A DNA stretch of 64,000 nt, taken from assembly GCF_033473495.1 (NCBI RefSeq), contig NC_088944.1:186001-250000 (forward strand). The letters are read 5' to 3'. Made by a program: the position numbers and the translations under genes. Under the pieces are notes generated by a model. It saw nothing but the letters and a program-made list of their open reading frames with translations. It had not been told where the DNA came from and did no database searches. Source of the stretch: Cercospora beticola (lineage: Eukaryota; Ascomycota; Dothideomycetes; Mycosphaerellales; Mycosphaerellaceae). Of this stretch, positions 38,012-51,310 are shown piece by piece (the first letter of the stretch is position 1; every line of letters begins with the position of its first letter).

Positions 38012-38194
38012 TAGTAGAAGTAGAAGTAATAGGTAGGAACTAACCGAGTTAATTATATTAGTTAGTTATAAGTTATATTTTACTTCTAAGATAGGTATTA
38101 GCTAAGTTATATAACTTAATATTATATAACTTATATTACCTAATTCTAATCTCTAAAGTATCTTTTAGAATATCTAACTAGACTATACTTTCTA
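38012..38194 (-). repeat. 3' LTR of copia element (left copy)
   Basis: 183 bases, from TAGTAGAAG to ACTTTCTA in plus-strand coordinates, matched by an equal-length copy at 49,030-49,212 with scattered C/T and G/A differences. TA at both ends is what RIP makes of TG...CA termini. The exact ends are inferred from equal lengths and could shift by a few bases. Confidence 0.85.
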
Positions 38195-38299
38195 ATACTC
38201 CTATTTAAGCTAGATAGTTTTCTATTTATATTTCTATATTTAAATCTAACTCTAAATTATAATAAGTTATTAGGTACTATAGTTATATAGTTAGAGCTA

Positions 38300-40114
38300 T
38301 ATACCTAATCTATTTTAGTTTAACTTCTTAGCCTAGTATCGAGTATTAAAGTCGCTCTACTAGAGTAGAGTAAACTTTAATACCTTTTGCTCTTTTATTT
38401 AGACTCTCTTTTAAACTATATATAGATCTCTAGATTCTAATTACTTATTAAGTATAGTAAGCTACTTTTTCTATAGTATAACTTCTAGGCTTAGTATTAT
38501 AAGTAATAAAGCTATCTATATAGTCTTTATTACTCGCTATTTTAATCTCTAAGAGTCTAGAGTTTAATCTATAGTTAGAGTAGAAATCTTTTATCTTTCT
38601 TTATATAAGTTAGAGTTATCTTATAAACTCCTAAAACTATAGCCTATTCTTTAGTTTAGTAAGGCTATTAGTAACTATTTCTTTTATTAGAATATATTCT
38701 ACTATAACCTTTTTTTACTACTAGAGATATCTAATATAGTTATATATAATATTAATATATTTAGATTTCTTATAGATATATATATCTTTAATAAGAGTTA
38801 AAGCTACTTAGTTATCTCCTATAATTTATACTAGCTTTAGCTCTCTTACTATATTAGAATAGGCTTTAATAGTTAGTTAGAATAGATATTCTTCTACTAA
38901 CTCTATATAGTCTATTTCTCTTAAGAGTACTACTAAGAATTAAGATTACTTAGTATATATATTTATAGCTATATACTTAGCTTCTATTATTAATATTATA
39001 ATAGACTTCTACTTTCTACTTATTTAAGAAACTAGAGCTCTATAAAGAAAAAAGATACTACTAAGAATTAAGACTCTATTTACTTTATCTATTATATAGT
39101 TAGAATCTAAATACTCTATTAGCTTTTCTCTATTTCTTCTAAATATTAATTCTAAGTCTTAGGATAACTTTAAGTACTTTACTAGTTTCTTTAGAGCTTA
39201 TAGGTATCTCTTAGCTAGGTCTATACTATATAAGCTTAGCCTACTAAGAGAGAAAGTAATATCTAGTCTTATTATAACTATAGGCTATATCTAGATACTA
39301 GTTTAGCTTTAGTACTCTATTTTATTCTCTCTCTTATTATATAAGCCTATTAGCTTTAGGCTTTTATAACTATCTATTAGTAAGAGAGTTAGGTTAGCTA
39401 TCTTCTTAGTTATTCTTAGCTTTATAAGATTCTTCTAGATAAAGTATTCTTAATTAAGCTTTAAAGTTCTAGCTTATCTATTTTTTATTAACTTTATTTT
39501 AAGGATTTTCTCTAGTTCTCTAAAATTCTTAATCTTAAATATTTTACCTAGCTATTTCTTAAACTAAAGTATATCTTCTAGCTTTAGTACTATAATTAGG
39601 ATATTATCTATATATATTAGAATTAAAATATCTCTTTTCCTATAGATAAGAAAATATAGATCTACTTCTAATTATATAAATCTAATCTATTTTAACTTTA
39701 AGATATAGAGTTTATTCTAGTCTCTTACTACTTACTTTAGTCTATATAAGCTTCTTAGGATTTATAGAACTATATTAGATAGAATTTTAACTCCTAGTAG
39801 TAGAATTATAAAGATTTCTTCCTAGAGCTTACTTTTAGTAAATATATTATTTATATCTACTTAGTAAAGTTCTAGATTCTTCTTATAAACTATAGCTATA
39901 AATACTCTTAAAGTATTATATCTAACTATTAGTATAAAAGTCTCTTAGAAGTTAACTCTAAGTTTCTAAGAAAATTCTTTTATAACTAGTTTTACTTTAA
40001 ATTTCTTAATAGCTCTACTAATTAATCTCTTTATATTAAATATCTACTTAGATATAATAAGGTTTACTTCTTTTAGAGAAATAACTTTCTTCTAGATATA
40101 ATTACTTCTAAGTA
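38300..40114 (-). pseudogene. Copia reverse transcriptase and RNase H relic
   Basis: Reading the minus strand from 40,114 leftwards through RIP stops gives the copia reverse-transcriptase N-terminal block, the region around the first catalytic aspartate, and finally the RNase H/C-terminal block ending in G-D-N-Q, I-K-D and K-x-I-N-I-I-Y-N-Y-I-R. This block is characteristic of copia pol, with His codons reading Tyr or Asn after mutation. The reading is broken at 40,115 by the inserted non-LTR element and resumes beyond 45,188. Confidence 0.8.
40101..40114. repeat. Left target-site duplication of non-LTR element B
   Basis: ATTACTTCTAAGTA, repeated exactly at 45,175-45,188. Confidence 0.9.
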
Positions 40115-43100
40115 GATCCTAGAGCTTTATTACTAGATCGTAAAAAATAAACGAGCTCTAGTAGGTAATAACGATAATAGTAGAAGGCCTCGAGGCCTTC
40201 TAATATATAATAATACCTCTCGACTAATACTATAATACTATAAGTAGAGAAGAGAGTCTAGAAGAAGGAGATTATAACTCTAACTTCTAAGTAGCTTAAA
40301 TCTGCTTATAACTATCTCCCTCTAGCTAATAAAGCTAGAAACTAACTACTAATACTAATACTCTAAAACTAATAATATAAAAGAACCTAAAAATACTTAT
40401 AGAATAGATCTAGAGTTACCTCGATATCTAGATAACTCTTTCTTCTCTTCTAACTCTTCTTTTTCTCTAATAGGTCTAATAGGCTCTCCTCTACTTTACT
40501 CTTCGCTAGGAAGAGTTCTAGACTCTTTAAGCTATCTAGAAAACTCTCTAGAACTGCCTAATACCTACTACTACTATCTCTAAAATATAGGCCTAGATAG
40601 CCTAAATTAGATATATAATACTAAAGCTCTAGCTTTAGGTATCTATAACTATCTTAGTAAGAATAGGAAACTAAGAAGAAAAGGAAATAGTAAAGAAGAT
40701 AAGCTATAAAGAGCTTAGAAGGAAACTAGAAGTATAGTAGTTTAAGGCTATATAAAAGCTTCTAAGTAGAGACCTTAAAGTTATTCTTTATAGAGAAGGA
40801 AAGAAAAGTAGACTAGAGAAGAACTAATCTTAGCTTAAAGCTATATATCTAGAGGCCTAGATAGAAATACTAAGTATCTAGGTAACTATATATAGTATTA
40901 GGATATTCTAGAAGCTAGAGGATATAAATAGCTAGGTCTAGCTTAACTAAGATAACTTTATCTAGTTCCTAGATAGACTTAAAATTAGGAAGGCCTTTTA
41001 GCTTAAGAACTAAAAAGTAAAAGGAGAGACTAACTTCTTATTAGTAGTAATAGTAGTATAGGATAGATAGACTATAAAGGAAATATATAGGAGAGGTATT
41101 ACTATTAGGTTAATATAGTATATAGTAGAACTATACTATTTATAGTAGAGGATTATATAATACTTAAAGTATAATAGCTTTAAGTATATTACTACCTACT
41201 ATAAGGCTATAGAAGATATATATAGATACTATATAGAGAAGTATAGAATAGATAGCTATAAGAAGAAGAAAATTAAATATAGTAACTATAGAGAAGACTA
41301 TAAGGTATACTCTCTCTAATATAGCTATAAAGCTACTATAAAGACTAAAGTAAGAGTATTCTTAGAGTAGTTTAAAAAGTAATAGGAAGTAGCCTTAAGT
41401 CTAATATAAAGAGATAGTACTATAGAACCTATAATTCTTAAAAGGAAAGCTCTACTAGCTAAGCTTCTATAGAAAGATATTAAGTATAAAGATAGGCCTC
41501 TAGGTACTATAGTAGTAGTAATAGCTAGTAGGAGGTAAGTAAGTAAGCTCTACTTCTCTTCTATATAGAAGAATAAGAATACCTAAGAAGTAATAAATAC
41601 TCTCTAGAAAGATATAGATATTAATCTAATTAAGCTCCTTTTCTAAGAATCCTATAAGTAGCTAAACTCTAATAATCTACTAATATAATATTAATAGGTT
41701 AAATACTACCTAAACTCTACTACTAGATAGCTAAGCTATAGAAGAGGCTATAGTAATAGTACTATAAGAACTATAGCTTAATACTATAAATAGTAGAACT
41801 AAGGCTAAGAAAGAATACTTTATAGTCCTTTTACTCTAGTAGAACCTAAGAGTAGTAATACTTATATTCGATAAAATTAGAACTAATAGCTAGAAACTAC
41901 TTTTCTATAATATAGGTAACTTAGTAACTATCTAAGTCTAGATATCTATAGGAACTATCTCTATCTATAACTACTATAACTTCTTAGAGCTAATAAGCTA
42001 TAAATAAGAAGAGACTATCTCTATACTCTAAGAAGTACTATTATAAACTCTAGAGGATATAAAAGTAAGCTATATAGTAGTAGGAGACTTTAACTTCTAC
42101 TATCTAAAATAGAAGAGAAATATAACCTAAACCTAATATACTATAGTAGATAAGCTTATTAAAACAATTATAGAGGCCTAACTATAGCTAGCTCTAGAGC
42201 TAGAGATAATTATATAGAAAAGATATATAGCTAGCTACTAAATATTAGACCTAGTCTTTATTAGCCTTTCCTTCTAAAACCTAATCTAAGAATATAAAGC
42301 TCTTCTAGAAGAGATATATAGCTCTAACTATATCTCTCTTAGAATAACTCTCTATATTAACTTTTAAGAGCTAATAGAAAGAAGCTAGAGAAAGTAGTAG
42401 AAAGCTACTAACTAGGATAGAATCTAAGACCTTATAGCCTAAGATACTAACTAACTTAACTAACTCCTACTTAATATAAAGGAATACCTAGATATACTAG
42501 CCTATAGAATATAATTCTCTATTTAGAGAATTATAGAGAAGATAGTTCTAATAGCTAGACTATTAAGCTATATAAAGATAGTATAGACCTAGGAATATAA
42601 GAATACTATAAAGCTAGTAAGAAAAAGAAGAAAAGAATAGAAGAACTATAAAATAGAATAGAGCTATAAGCTATATATTTAAGTATTATATATAAGAAGT
42701 AAAGTTATAAGAAGAGAGTAAAACCTAGCTTAGAGAAGACTAATAAAAGAAGTTATAGAGAACTCTAAGAAGATCTAGAAAATAGCTAAATAGACTAGAA
42801 AGAGAGCTAATTAAGAGTACTAGCTACTATACTTCCTAAGTCTAGCTAATATAGAGTATAATAGAGATACTAATAAAAGGAAAGCTATAATCCTAGTAAG
42901 ATACTTCTTTCTAAATCTAAAGGAAGTAGACTTAAATAATATCTAATATATCTAACTACTACTCTAATTCTAAATAGAAGTTAAAGTTTAACTAAAGAAA
43001 GTAGAAGAAGTCCTTAGGAAACGATCTAGTAATAAGGCTCTAGAACTTAACTAAATACTAAACTTCTTACTTAAAGAGTATAGAGAATAACTTTCTCTAA

Positions 43101-45174
43101 TTCTAGCTAAACTCTTTACTATATACTTAAGAATAGTATACTACTCTAAAGCCTTTAAGTACTCTATAATAGTAGTACTTAGGAAACTATAGAAGCTAGA
43201 CTACTTAAAGCTAGAAGTATATAGACCTATTACTCTACTTAATATAATAGTAAAAGTCCTAGAAGCTATAGTTACTAAAAGAATATCTAAAAAGACTAAA
43301 GAAAGAAAGCTTCTTCTAGAAGAATAAATAGATACTAGACCTAGTAGGTCTACTACCTTAGTATTAGACCTTATTACTAAGTAAGTAAAAACTATTTAGA
43401 AAACTAAGCTAGGAGCTATAGTATCTATACTTTACCTTAATATCTTAGAGGTATTTAATAAAGTCTTCTACTAGAAGCTACTTTATAATATTAGAATAAA
43501 AGGCTTTCTAGACTATACTATTAGCTTTATCTAATTATTCCTCTAAGATAGAACTACTTACTTAAAGCTTAGAGAATTTATAGACTAACTAAAGCTCTAA
43601 AATATAGGAATTCTCTAAGGCTCTACTTTATTTCTAATCCTCTTCCTTTTCTTTACTTCTACTCTACTTCTAATACTATATAAAGGGACTACTTTAGTAA
43701 TAGAGTTTATAGATAACTCTAATATTCTTATATATAGTATATTAATAGAGAATAACTATAGGCAACTTAAGAAAGTCTACTAGAAATATAAAGAATAGGT
43801 AAGAAGATATAGAGTAGAATTTATACTATAGAAATACTAGCTAATCTACTTTACTAGAAGTAGGAAGTATAACCTTAAAGCTATAGTCTAAATCTAGAGA
43901 TTTAATAGAGAACTACTACTATTACTTAGACTCCTTAGAGTATAAGTAGATACTAAACTTAAATAGAGTCTATATATTAAATAAGTAGTAGAAAAGAGAG
44001 CCTACTAAATATAATTACTTTAGAGACTATATAAGTCTATATAGAGAGTATTCTTCTAAAAAGCAAAGTATCTCTATATAGTAGTAGTAAGACTAGCTAT
44101 TATTTTTAGCTACTAAGTCTAGTCTAACCTAGAGAGTATATAAAGCTACTATAGGAACTTTACTAAACCTATTAAGAAGATCTAGAGAGAGGCTCTAAGG
44201 AATATTATAGGAGTATATAAGTTAGTTATAATAGCTATTTTAGAAAGAGAAGCAAATATTACTCCTCTCTATTTATATATTTAGGACCTAGCTAGATAAG
44301 TATCTAAAAAGTAAGATACCTAACCTATATACTAGTATATTAAAGATAGGTATAGAGAGATTAAAAGATAAGTATAAGTAGAAAAGAGAGCTAGGTAACC
44401 TATACTACTAACCTAAACTAGATAGAAGGAAATCCTCTAGATAGTATAAAGCTAAGAAATAATAATATAGATATACTTAGACTATAAGGTATAGTAAGCT
44501 AAATACTAGTAGGATAGAAAATAGAAAAAAAATAAGAAAAAAAGAAAAGTAAAAGTAGAAGAGGAATAACTACTAGTATAGAAAACTACTACCTCCTCTA
44601 CTATTAGACTAACTCTATATAAAGGACTTACTAGACTAGAGAGTATAATAGTTATACTCTTAAGGATAGAGTATATTAGAATAAAGTAATACTTTACTAA
44701 AAGGAGAGTCCTAGGTTTTATACTAGACTATAAATATAAATAGAGATATAAAATACTAAAATATATATATATATATATTCTATCTAAAATAGAACGAGAG
44801 AAGATACCTACTATTCTAGATAAAAGTATCTATAAACTAGAAGGATCTAGCTAATATAAAGAGAGAGCTATATATAGTAGTAAAGTAGCTTATCTAAGAA
44901 AAGGTCCTAGACTAATTCTTACTTATAAGAGAAGAGGTATAGAAGGATAAAAGAAAAGAGAAAAGGAAGGATAGAGTCTAGTAAAAGGAGGACTTACTAG
45001 ATATCTAGTATTATCCGAAGGAAAATAGAAGCGAAGGAAGTAGCTATATAGGCTATAAATAAAGAAATATATAAGAGTTTTTCGAAGGCTTTTCTCTTAA
45101 CCGAAATCTATAGAGCGTACTACTTACTCTAGTTAAAAGAAGTAGACTAGTATATAAGAATTATCTATCTATCT
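40115..45174 (+). mobile_element. Non-LTR retrotransposon relic B (Tad1-like), inserted in copia
   Basis: Exactly bounded by a 14-base target duplication; 5,060 bp. The plus strand carries a first ORF (about 40.3-41.6 kb), then an apurinic-type endonuclease with V-V-G-D-F-N at 42,077-42,094 followed by Tyr-Tyr where His is expected. Next comes a reverse transcriptase with the L-x-L-x-N-I-L-E-V-F-N-K-V block near 43,430-43,470 and F-I-D-N at 43,706-43,717 (the active-site pair with the second Asp changed to Asn by TpG to TpA). The final 0.6 kb may contain RNase H but I did not verify it. The 3' end is a TATC-type tetranucleotide tail. CpG sites are confined to about the first and last 100-150 bases. 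The element is complete enough to have been autonomous before RIP. Confidence 0.88.
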
Positions 45175-45188
45175 ATTACTTCTAAGTA
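45175..45188. repeat. Right target-site duplication of non-LTR element B
   Basis: ATTACTTCTAAGTA, matching 40,101-40,114. Confidence 0.9.
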
Positions 45189-48100
45189 TAGTTAGTTTCT
45201 TTTAGACTATATCTTTCTATATATATCTCTATTTAGAGTTCTATATTACTTTCTTATAGGACTTTAGAATAAGTACCTCTTATCTCTATATAGAGACTTA
45301 AGAAGTAATTACTATAAATATAGACTTTTAAACTTCTAATAGAGCTTTCTAAATCTATTTCTATTCTTAGCTTTAGACTTAGCTAAGAAATACTCTATAA
45401 TACTTAGTACTTAGTTCTCCTTCTATTTATATTCTTTCTATCTCTTCTAAATTACTTATTTTATTACTATACTATAAGCTTTAGGCTCTAGGCTTAGTTC
45501 TTTATCTAAAATAGATCTTCTTCTCTTTTAGCTATAGAGCTAGTTTTAGTTTCTTTTCTAAGCTCTATATTCTTATAGGTTCTACTATATAATATTTAAT
45601 TCTTTTACTTTAGAATATAGTCTCCTACTAGTACTAGAATTAGCTTATCTATTAATTTCCTAGCTTAACTTAGATAGTTTAGTAGTTCTACTTTTCTTCT
45701 ACTAGAGTTATAGTTCTCTAGAGTTTTCTTCTTTTAGATCCTCTATTCTCTAGTACTTCTTCTTATTCTTTAGTAGAAGTAGTAACTATATAAAGAGTAT
45801 TTAGTTAGAACTTATAGATTTCTTAGTAGTTAGTATCTAAAGCTAAGTTTACTAGTAAGTTAATTTAGGATCTAGTCTTAGTACTATAGATATAGTAGCT
45901 ATAAGTAGTATAACTACTATTAGCTTCTTTAGAAGTCTACTAACTAGGTTTCTAATAGATATACTACTTAACTAATTAAGCCTAGGAATATTTAGCTCTA
46001 TATCTTCTTTTTTTTTATACTTAAACTAAGTTATAGTACTATAAGCTTTAATAGCTCTTATATTAGGCTTCTAGAAGAGCTATATTTTAGTAGTATTAGG
46101 AATATATCTAATAAATATAGTATCTTTACTTCTATTTATTAGCTTATTTAATTTTATTTCTACTAGCTAGGACTTAGGATCTATATAGACTACTACTTTA
46201 TAACTCTAAACTCTAAAGTATAATACTAAGAGTTAAATACTTAAAAAAGCTTCCTTAGGTAATACTTTAAATCTATTAATTTCTAGACTATTAGAAAGAG
46301 AATTTCTAATAACTATATAGGCTACTAAGGCTTCTAGCTAGAATTTAATAGATATATAAGTATCTTCTAGTATTACTCTTATATAGTCTTTAGAGGTTTA
46401 GATTAACCTCTTAACTACTCTATTCTAGATAGAGTTATATACTTTAGTTATATAGAAGGAAATTCTATATTCTTTCTTCTACTACTTTAGTATAGTAAGA
46501 AGCTCTCTTACTCTATTACTCTTTATAATCTAGAAGGAATTTCCTAATTATAGCTTAGCTTTTACCTTCTAGTCTCTAAGAATACTTAGTATATCTTCTC
46601 TAGACTTTATTAGGAAAGTCTATTTCTTTCTTAAGAAGTTATTAATAATCTTAAGCTACTATTTATATTCTAATCTTAAGATAGGTAAAGAGCTATAAAT
46701 ATTAATAGAAACTAGAGATAATTTTTAGAGTTTTCTTTTAGTTTCGTTCTCTCTATATTTCTTTATTTTTACTAAGAAATATACTCTATAAGATTAGTAT
46801 TTCTTTAGAATAGGAATCTAAGTCTTTAAGTTAAATATCTTATATAGGTTTCTAAGAAGACTCTCTCTAAAATATATAAGTCTTCTATACTAAAACTCCT
46901 ACTATTCTTAGGTCTTTTCTTAGACTTTATTCTCTTATTTTTAATTAAAGTATAATATTATAAGCTCCTATAATATATTCTTAATCTCCTTAATAAATAG
47001 TACTTCTTCTAATAGTTTTATCTAGATAACTAGTTTCCTAGATAATAAAATAAGTATAAATTTTAGTAGTTAAATACTATACTACTAGCTAAATTAGCTC
47101 TAAGAAATAAGATTTACTCCTAGACTAAGTATAAAAAGAATATTCTTAAGAATAATCTATTTTCCTCTTTTTCTATCTATTACTATATTTCCTATATATA
47201 TAGCTATTAGATAGCTACTTCTAACTTTAATCTACTTTTTCCTTTAAAGAGGTTTTAGTTCTCTAAAAAGTAATTCTTAGTTAGTTATATATAATAAAGT
47301 ATAGAAGTTAAGTAGCTATCTTAATAGTATATACTTACCTTTTACTTCTATAGTTAAGTATATAACTTTATTAATATTATTATCCTCTAATAGAAATTAA
47401 GATACTTTAGATACTATAGAAAGCTTTTTATCTTCTTAGATAGTATATACTTTCTTAGAAAACTTCTTTAAAGTTTATCTCTTCTTAAGAGATTAGACTT
47501 TTAAGTTAAGTTTCTTTACTATTTCTTTTAATACTTCTCTATCTAGTAAAGATCTTCTTCTAAATATACTTTCTCTAGATAGTATTCTTCTCTTCTCTAC
47601 TCTACTAGTCTATTTTAAGTTAATAGTTCTCTTAGCTTTATTAAGATATAGATACTTAGTAATACTTCTAAAATACTCCTTCTTATAAAGATAGTATTTT
47701 AGCTTTATACTTTAGATCTTTCTTCTTTTAGTAAATATTACTATTTCTTATAACTAGTATCTATACTATATTAACTTCTCTACTTTAAGAAGTTAGAGAA
47801 TTTCTTTAAAGTCTAAGTTCTTCTAAGCTTAGATAGTCTATCTTATACTCTTATACTTAGCTAGGAGTATAAAGAGTAGATACTTAATTCTTATATTAGG
47901 AGTCTTATAGTATAACTCTCTCTAGTTAATCTCTATAATCCTCTTCCTAAGATTACTAAAATAGACCTATAATTTCCTAATTATATCTTCTAGTTCTATT
48001 TTAAAGGTTATAAATTCTTAGATAATAGCTATTATATATATCTATTAGACTTTACTATATTTCCTATATAGCTTTATCTAGATATTATATACTCTTATCT

Positions 48101-49029
48101 TATCTATTACCTTATTTTAGTTATTTATATAAAGACTTTCTATTAGAATATAGATTACTTTTATATTATCCTTCTACTATTTTAAGCTAAACTCTAAAAA
48201 GGTAGTAGCTTTCCTTTTACTTAATAAAGCCTTAGATAAAGCTTTAGATAACTTAGCTAGAGTAGGTACTAATAATCTCTTTAAGTCTAAGATTATTTAG
48301 AAGATTTCTTTTCCTTTAAGTATATTTTTCTATAGCTTAAACTATAGTCTCTAGTTCTCCTTTATTAGAATTAGTATTCTTCTTCTATCTAATTTACTTA
48401 TTAAATCTATTTCTATAAAATTTAATAAATAAATTTAAACTCTAGAAATATAAGCTCTTTTAATCTAATTAGTAGCTTCTAGATTTCTATTTTCTCTAGT
48501 TACTAAGACTTTTCTCTTTTAGCTAAAGTATCTAAGGACTCTTCTCTCTTAGAGAAGTTAGTTAGGTTCTTAGATAGAGAACTTCTAAAAGATCTACTTT
48601 CTTAGAAGAGTACTACTAGCTAGTTCTAAAGTATTAGTAGTACTTAGTACTTAGGTCTAGTTTTATCTACTTAGATACTATAGTCTAAAGCTAATCCTTT
48701 CCTCTTTATACTCTTTTAGTATACTTTTCTTTTAAAGTAGAGTATACTTTACTAGACTTTTCTTTATCTTATCTACTCTTTAGGAACTTCTAGCTTATAA
48801 CTAGAATCTTCTAAAGCTTTAAAGTAGTATAGATAGAATATACTTCTAGTCTCCTTTATACTCTTTTCCTACTTCTCTATCTAATTAATACTATAGGTTC
48901 TATAAGAGGTAATACATATTACTTTAAAAATAAGAAAGCTAACTCTTTCTACTTAGAGCCTCTCTATAAACTCGGGCTTATAACCTTTTAAATTATATTC
49001 TTATAGATATTCGTCGGATAGATATAATA
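45189..49029 (-). pseudogene. Copia 5' coding half (expected gag-protease-integrase)
   Basis: T-rich plus strand, hence A-rich minus strand, as expected for copia coding sequence between the 5' LTR at 49,030-49,212 and the reverse transcriptase further left. Assignment rests on position between the LTR and the reverse transcriptase, not on recognised integrase motifs. Almost free of CpG as well as CpA/TpG. Confidence 0.6.
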
Positions 49030-49212
49030 TAGTAGAAGTAGAAATAATAAGTAGGAACTAACTAAGTTAATTATATTAGTTAGTTATAGATTATATCTTA
49101 CTTCTAAGATAGGTATTAGCTAGGTTATATAACCTAGTATTATATAACCTATATTACCTAATTCTAATCTCTAAAGTATCTCTTAGAATATCTAACTAGA
49201 CTATACTTTCTA
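49030..49212 (-). repeat. 5' LTR of copia element (right copy)
   Basis: 183 bases matching 38,012-38,194, with differences that are mostly transitions. For an element on the minus strand this is the upstream LTR. Confidence 0.85.
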
Positions 49213-51310
49213 ATATCTTCTACTAATACTCTAGAGCTAGTAACTACTCTAGTTAGCTATACCTAATCGTCCTCTAATATATAGTATAGCTACTATATAG
49301 AAGGAATAGTAGTTAGGATAGCTATAGAGTCTAAATCTAAGTTAGAGCTCTAGAGCTATAACTACTATATCTATAACTTAGTACTAGAAATAACTTCTAC
49401 TAGGTACTATAGTTATATCTATAGTACTATAGTACTCGAGAATAGTATCTACTAGTTCTACTCTAAGTAGTCGTTACTAATTAGTATCTAGCCTACTATA
49501 CTATAGTCGCGTAAGTAGTATAGGTTCTAATATTTCGAACTCTAGATAAACTCCGAAGCTAATAGATCCTACTAAGTCTCTATACTATAAGTATAAGTAT
49601 AATATTAACGATAGGCTTCTTCGGATAGTAGATACTATTAAGTCTAGTACTATATAGATATTCTCTAAAATAGTACTAGTAATCGAGTAACGATATCGTA
49701 ACCTTAAGGCTTAGACTAGTAACGTAAAGATCCTCTATATTAACTATATTCGCTATATAGCTAGTAGAATATATAGGCTCTATACAAGAATAACTTAGGC
49801 TATTATCTACGCTCGATTTAAGAACTATATCGATAAGAGCTTTACTATAGTTTAGGTAGTATAGTCTACTTAGTTCTAAGCTACTTATTATCTATATATT
49901 CTAGAAGACGAACTAGGTATCTACTACTATAGTATTAACGAAGGAGTAGTTACTTTACTAAAGCTACTATCTAACTAGGATATAGATTAGTTTCTAAGGA
50001 CAAAACCTAGCCTTAAAGAAATAATTACTAAGTTTAAGAAAATAGGTATAGTCGTTATAAATATTTTTACTTAGCTAGTATTAATCGAATAGAAGATCCG
50101 CTAGAAGTATAAGATATACGACTAGTATTTCTATTAGGCTAATAGTTATAATAACCTTAGATAGTATTATAATATATACTATAGTTTAATCTAGTAGCTT
50201 ATCTACTAGGACCTACTATACTAGATAAATTATATCGGATATTATTTAGACTATACTACGAACCTTATCTTATATCTATACTATACTAAGTACGCTTATA
50301 AGTCTAAGAGGCTAGAATAAGAAGCTAATACTTCTAAAGCTTTTAAGTATATCGACGTTAGTCTATATAAACTAAATACTAGTAATAATATCTAAATAAT
50401 CTAAGGTATAGTCTCGTTTATAGATAAGAATAATAATATAGATACTATTATTATTAAGAGGCTATACTATAAGGATAAGTTCTAGGCTTAGTTTAAGTAT
50501 CTAGTAGAGCGTAGCTTAATTAAGCGACCGGAGGACGATCTAGCTAGTAGCTATATCGATATAATTAACTTTTAGTATCTTATTAAGAAGGATTTCTAAG
50601 ATATTAGCTACTACTAGGAAACTTAGGTCTATTCTAAGTTTAATACGAGAATTACTTTTCTATATCTTCTATATAGCGCTAAGGATATACCTAAGACTCG
50701 TATAACTATACTCCTATAGTTTATATAGTATAATACTATTAATAATACTCTCGAAGATAGTTCTAATAGTAGTATATATACCGAACTCTATAACGTCTAC
50801 TACGACTTCCTTTCTAGTATCTCTATACTTTCTAGCTATCTAAATAAGTATACTATTATCTCTTACTACTTCCTTACTATAATCTACTTTCCTTCTTTCT
50901 ACTCTATCTCTATAGCTCTTATTAGAGAACTTTACTAGAACGACCTAGAAGTAATAAGAGATACTAGAGAATAGATATAGTTAAAAGGTAATATATAGAA
51001 AAAGAAGCTAGTAGCCTACTAGAAGATAGCTCTTACTAAGTATAGTAAAGTACTAAATAAAGTCGAGAGCCTCGAGCGCCTACTATTTAGTAATAAGAGC
51101 TACTACGTTAATAAGAGTAATTAGTCTAAGTAGTATCTCTAGGAGGATAATAACGTAGTAGATAAGAACGACTTATTAGAGATTTATAGATAGGAGGCTA
51201 ATACTATCTAAAAGATATAATATAAGAGTTAGAGCTCCGGAGCTCTAACTACTATATATTAAGATAAGAGAAGTAATAAGTATAGTAGAGTAGCTACTAT
51301 ATTCGTTTAA
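49213..51310 (+). pseudogene. Relic of an unidentified long ORF
   Basis: From about 49.9 to 51.24 kb one plus-strand frame can be read with TAG/TAA only where Gln or Trp would be acceptable, and the residue mix looks like a real protein (hydrophobic blocks alternating with Lys/Asp/Ser-rich stretches). It is interrupted on its left by the copia element and may continue from 36,548-38,011. No family recognised. It could be part of a transposon or a host gene caught by RIP. Residual ACA/TGT sites here suggest slightly less complete RIP. Confidence 0.4.
51227..51250. repeat. 24-base perfect palindrome
   Basis: Centre at CTCC|GGAG, with arms of 12 bases (AGTTAGAGCTCC and its reverse complement). 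It lies at the end of the unidentified reading frame. It could be an element terminus, a transcription terminator-like hairpin or chance. Confidence 0.7.

Larger units (their letters stand above)
38012..49212 (-). mobile_element. Ty1/copia LTR retrotransposon relic, split by a non-LTR element
   Basis: Paired 183-base direct LTRs. The minus strand encodes copia reverse transcriptase in the left part: I-F-N-I-K-R, then K-F-K-V-K-L-V-I-K-E-F-S, then V-D-I-N-N-I-F near 39.8-40.1 kb. RNase H is close to the left LTR, with E-A-K-Y-I-A near 38,960-39,010 and G-D-N-Q near 38,815. Reverse transcriptase/RNase H next to the 3' LTR with no integrase after it is the Ty1/copia order. Gag, protease and integrase should lie in 45,189-49,029 but I did not identify them. 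Net length without the inserted element is about 6.1 kb. The flanks read ATATA and ATATC, an imperfect 5-base duplication. CpG is almost absent inside this element, in contrast to its surroundings. Confidence 0.87.
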
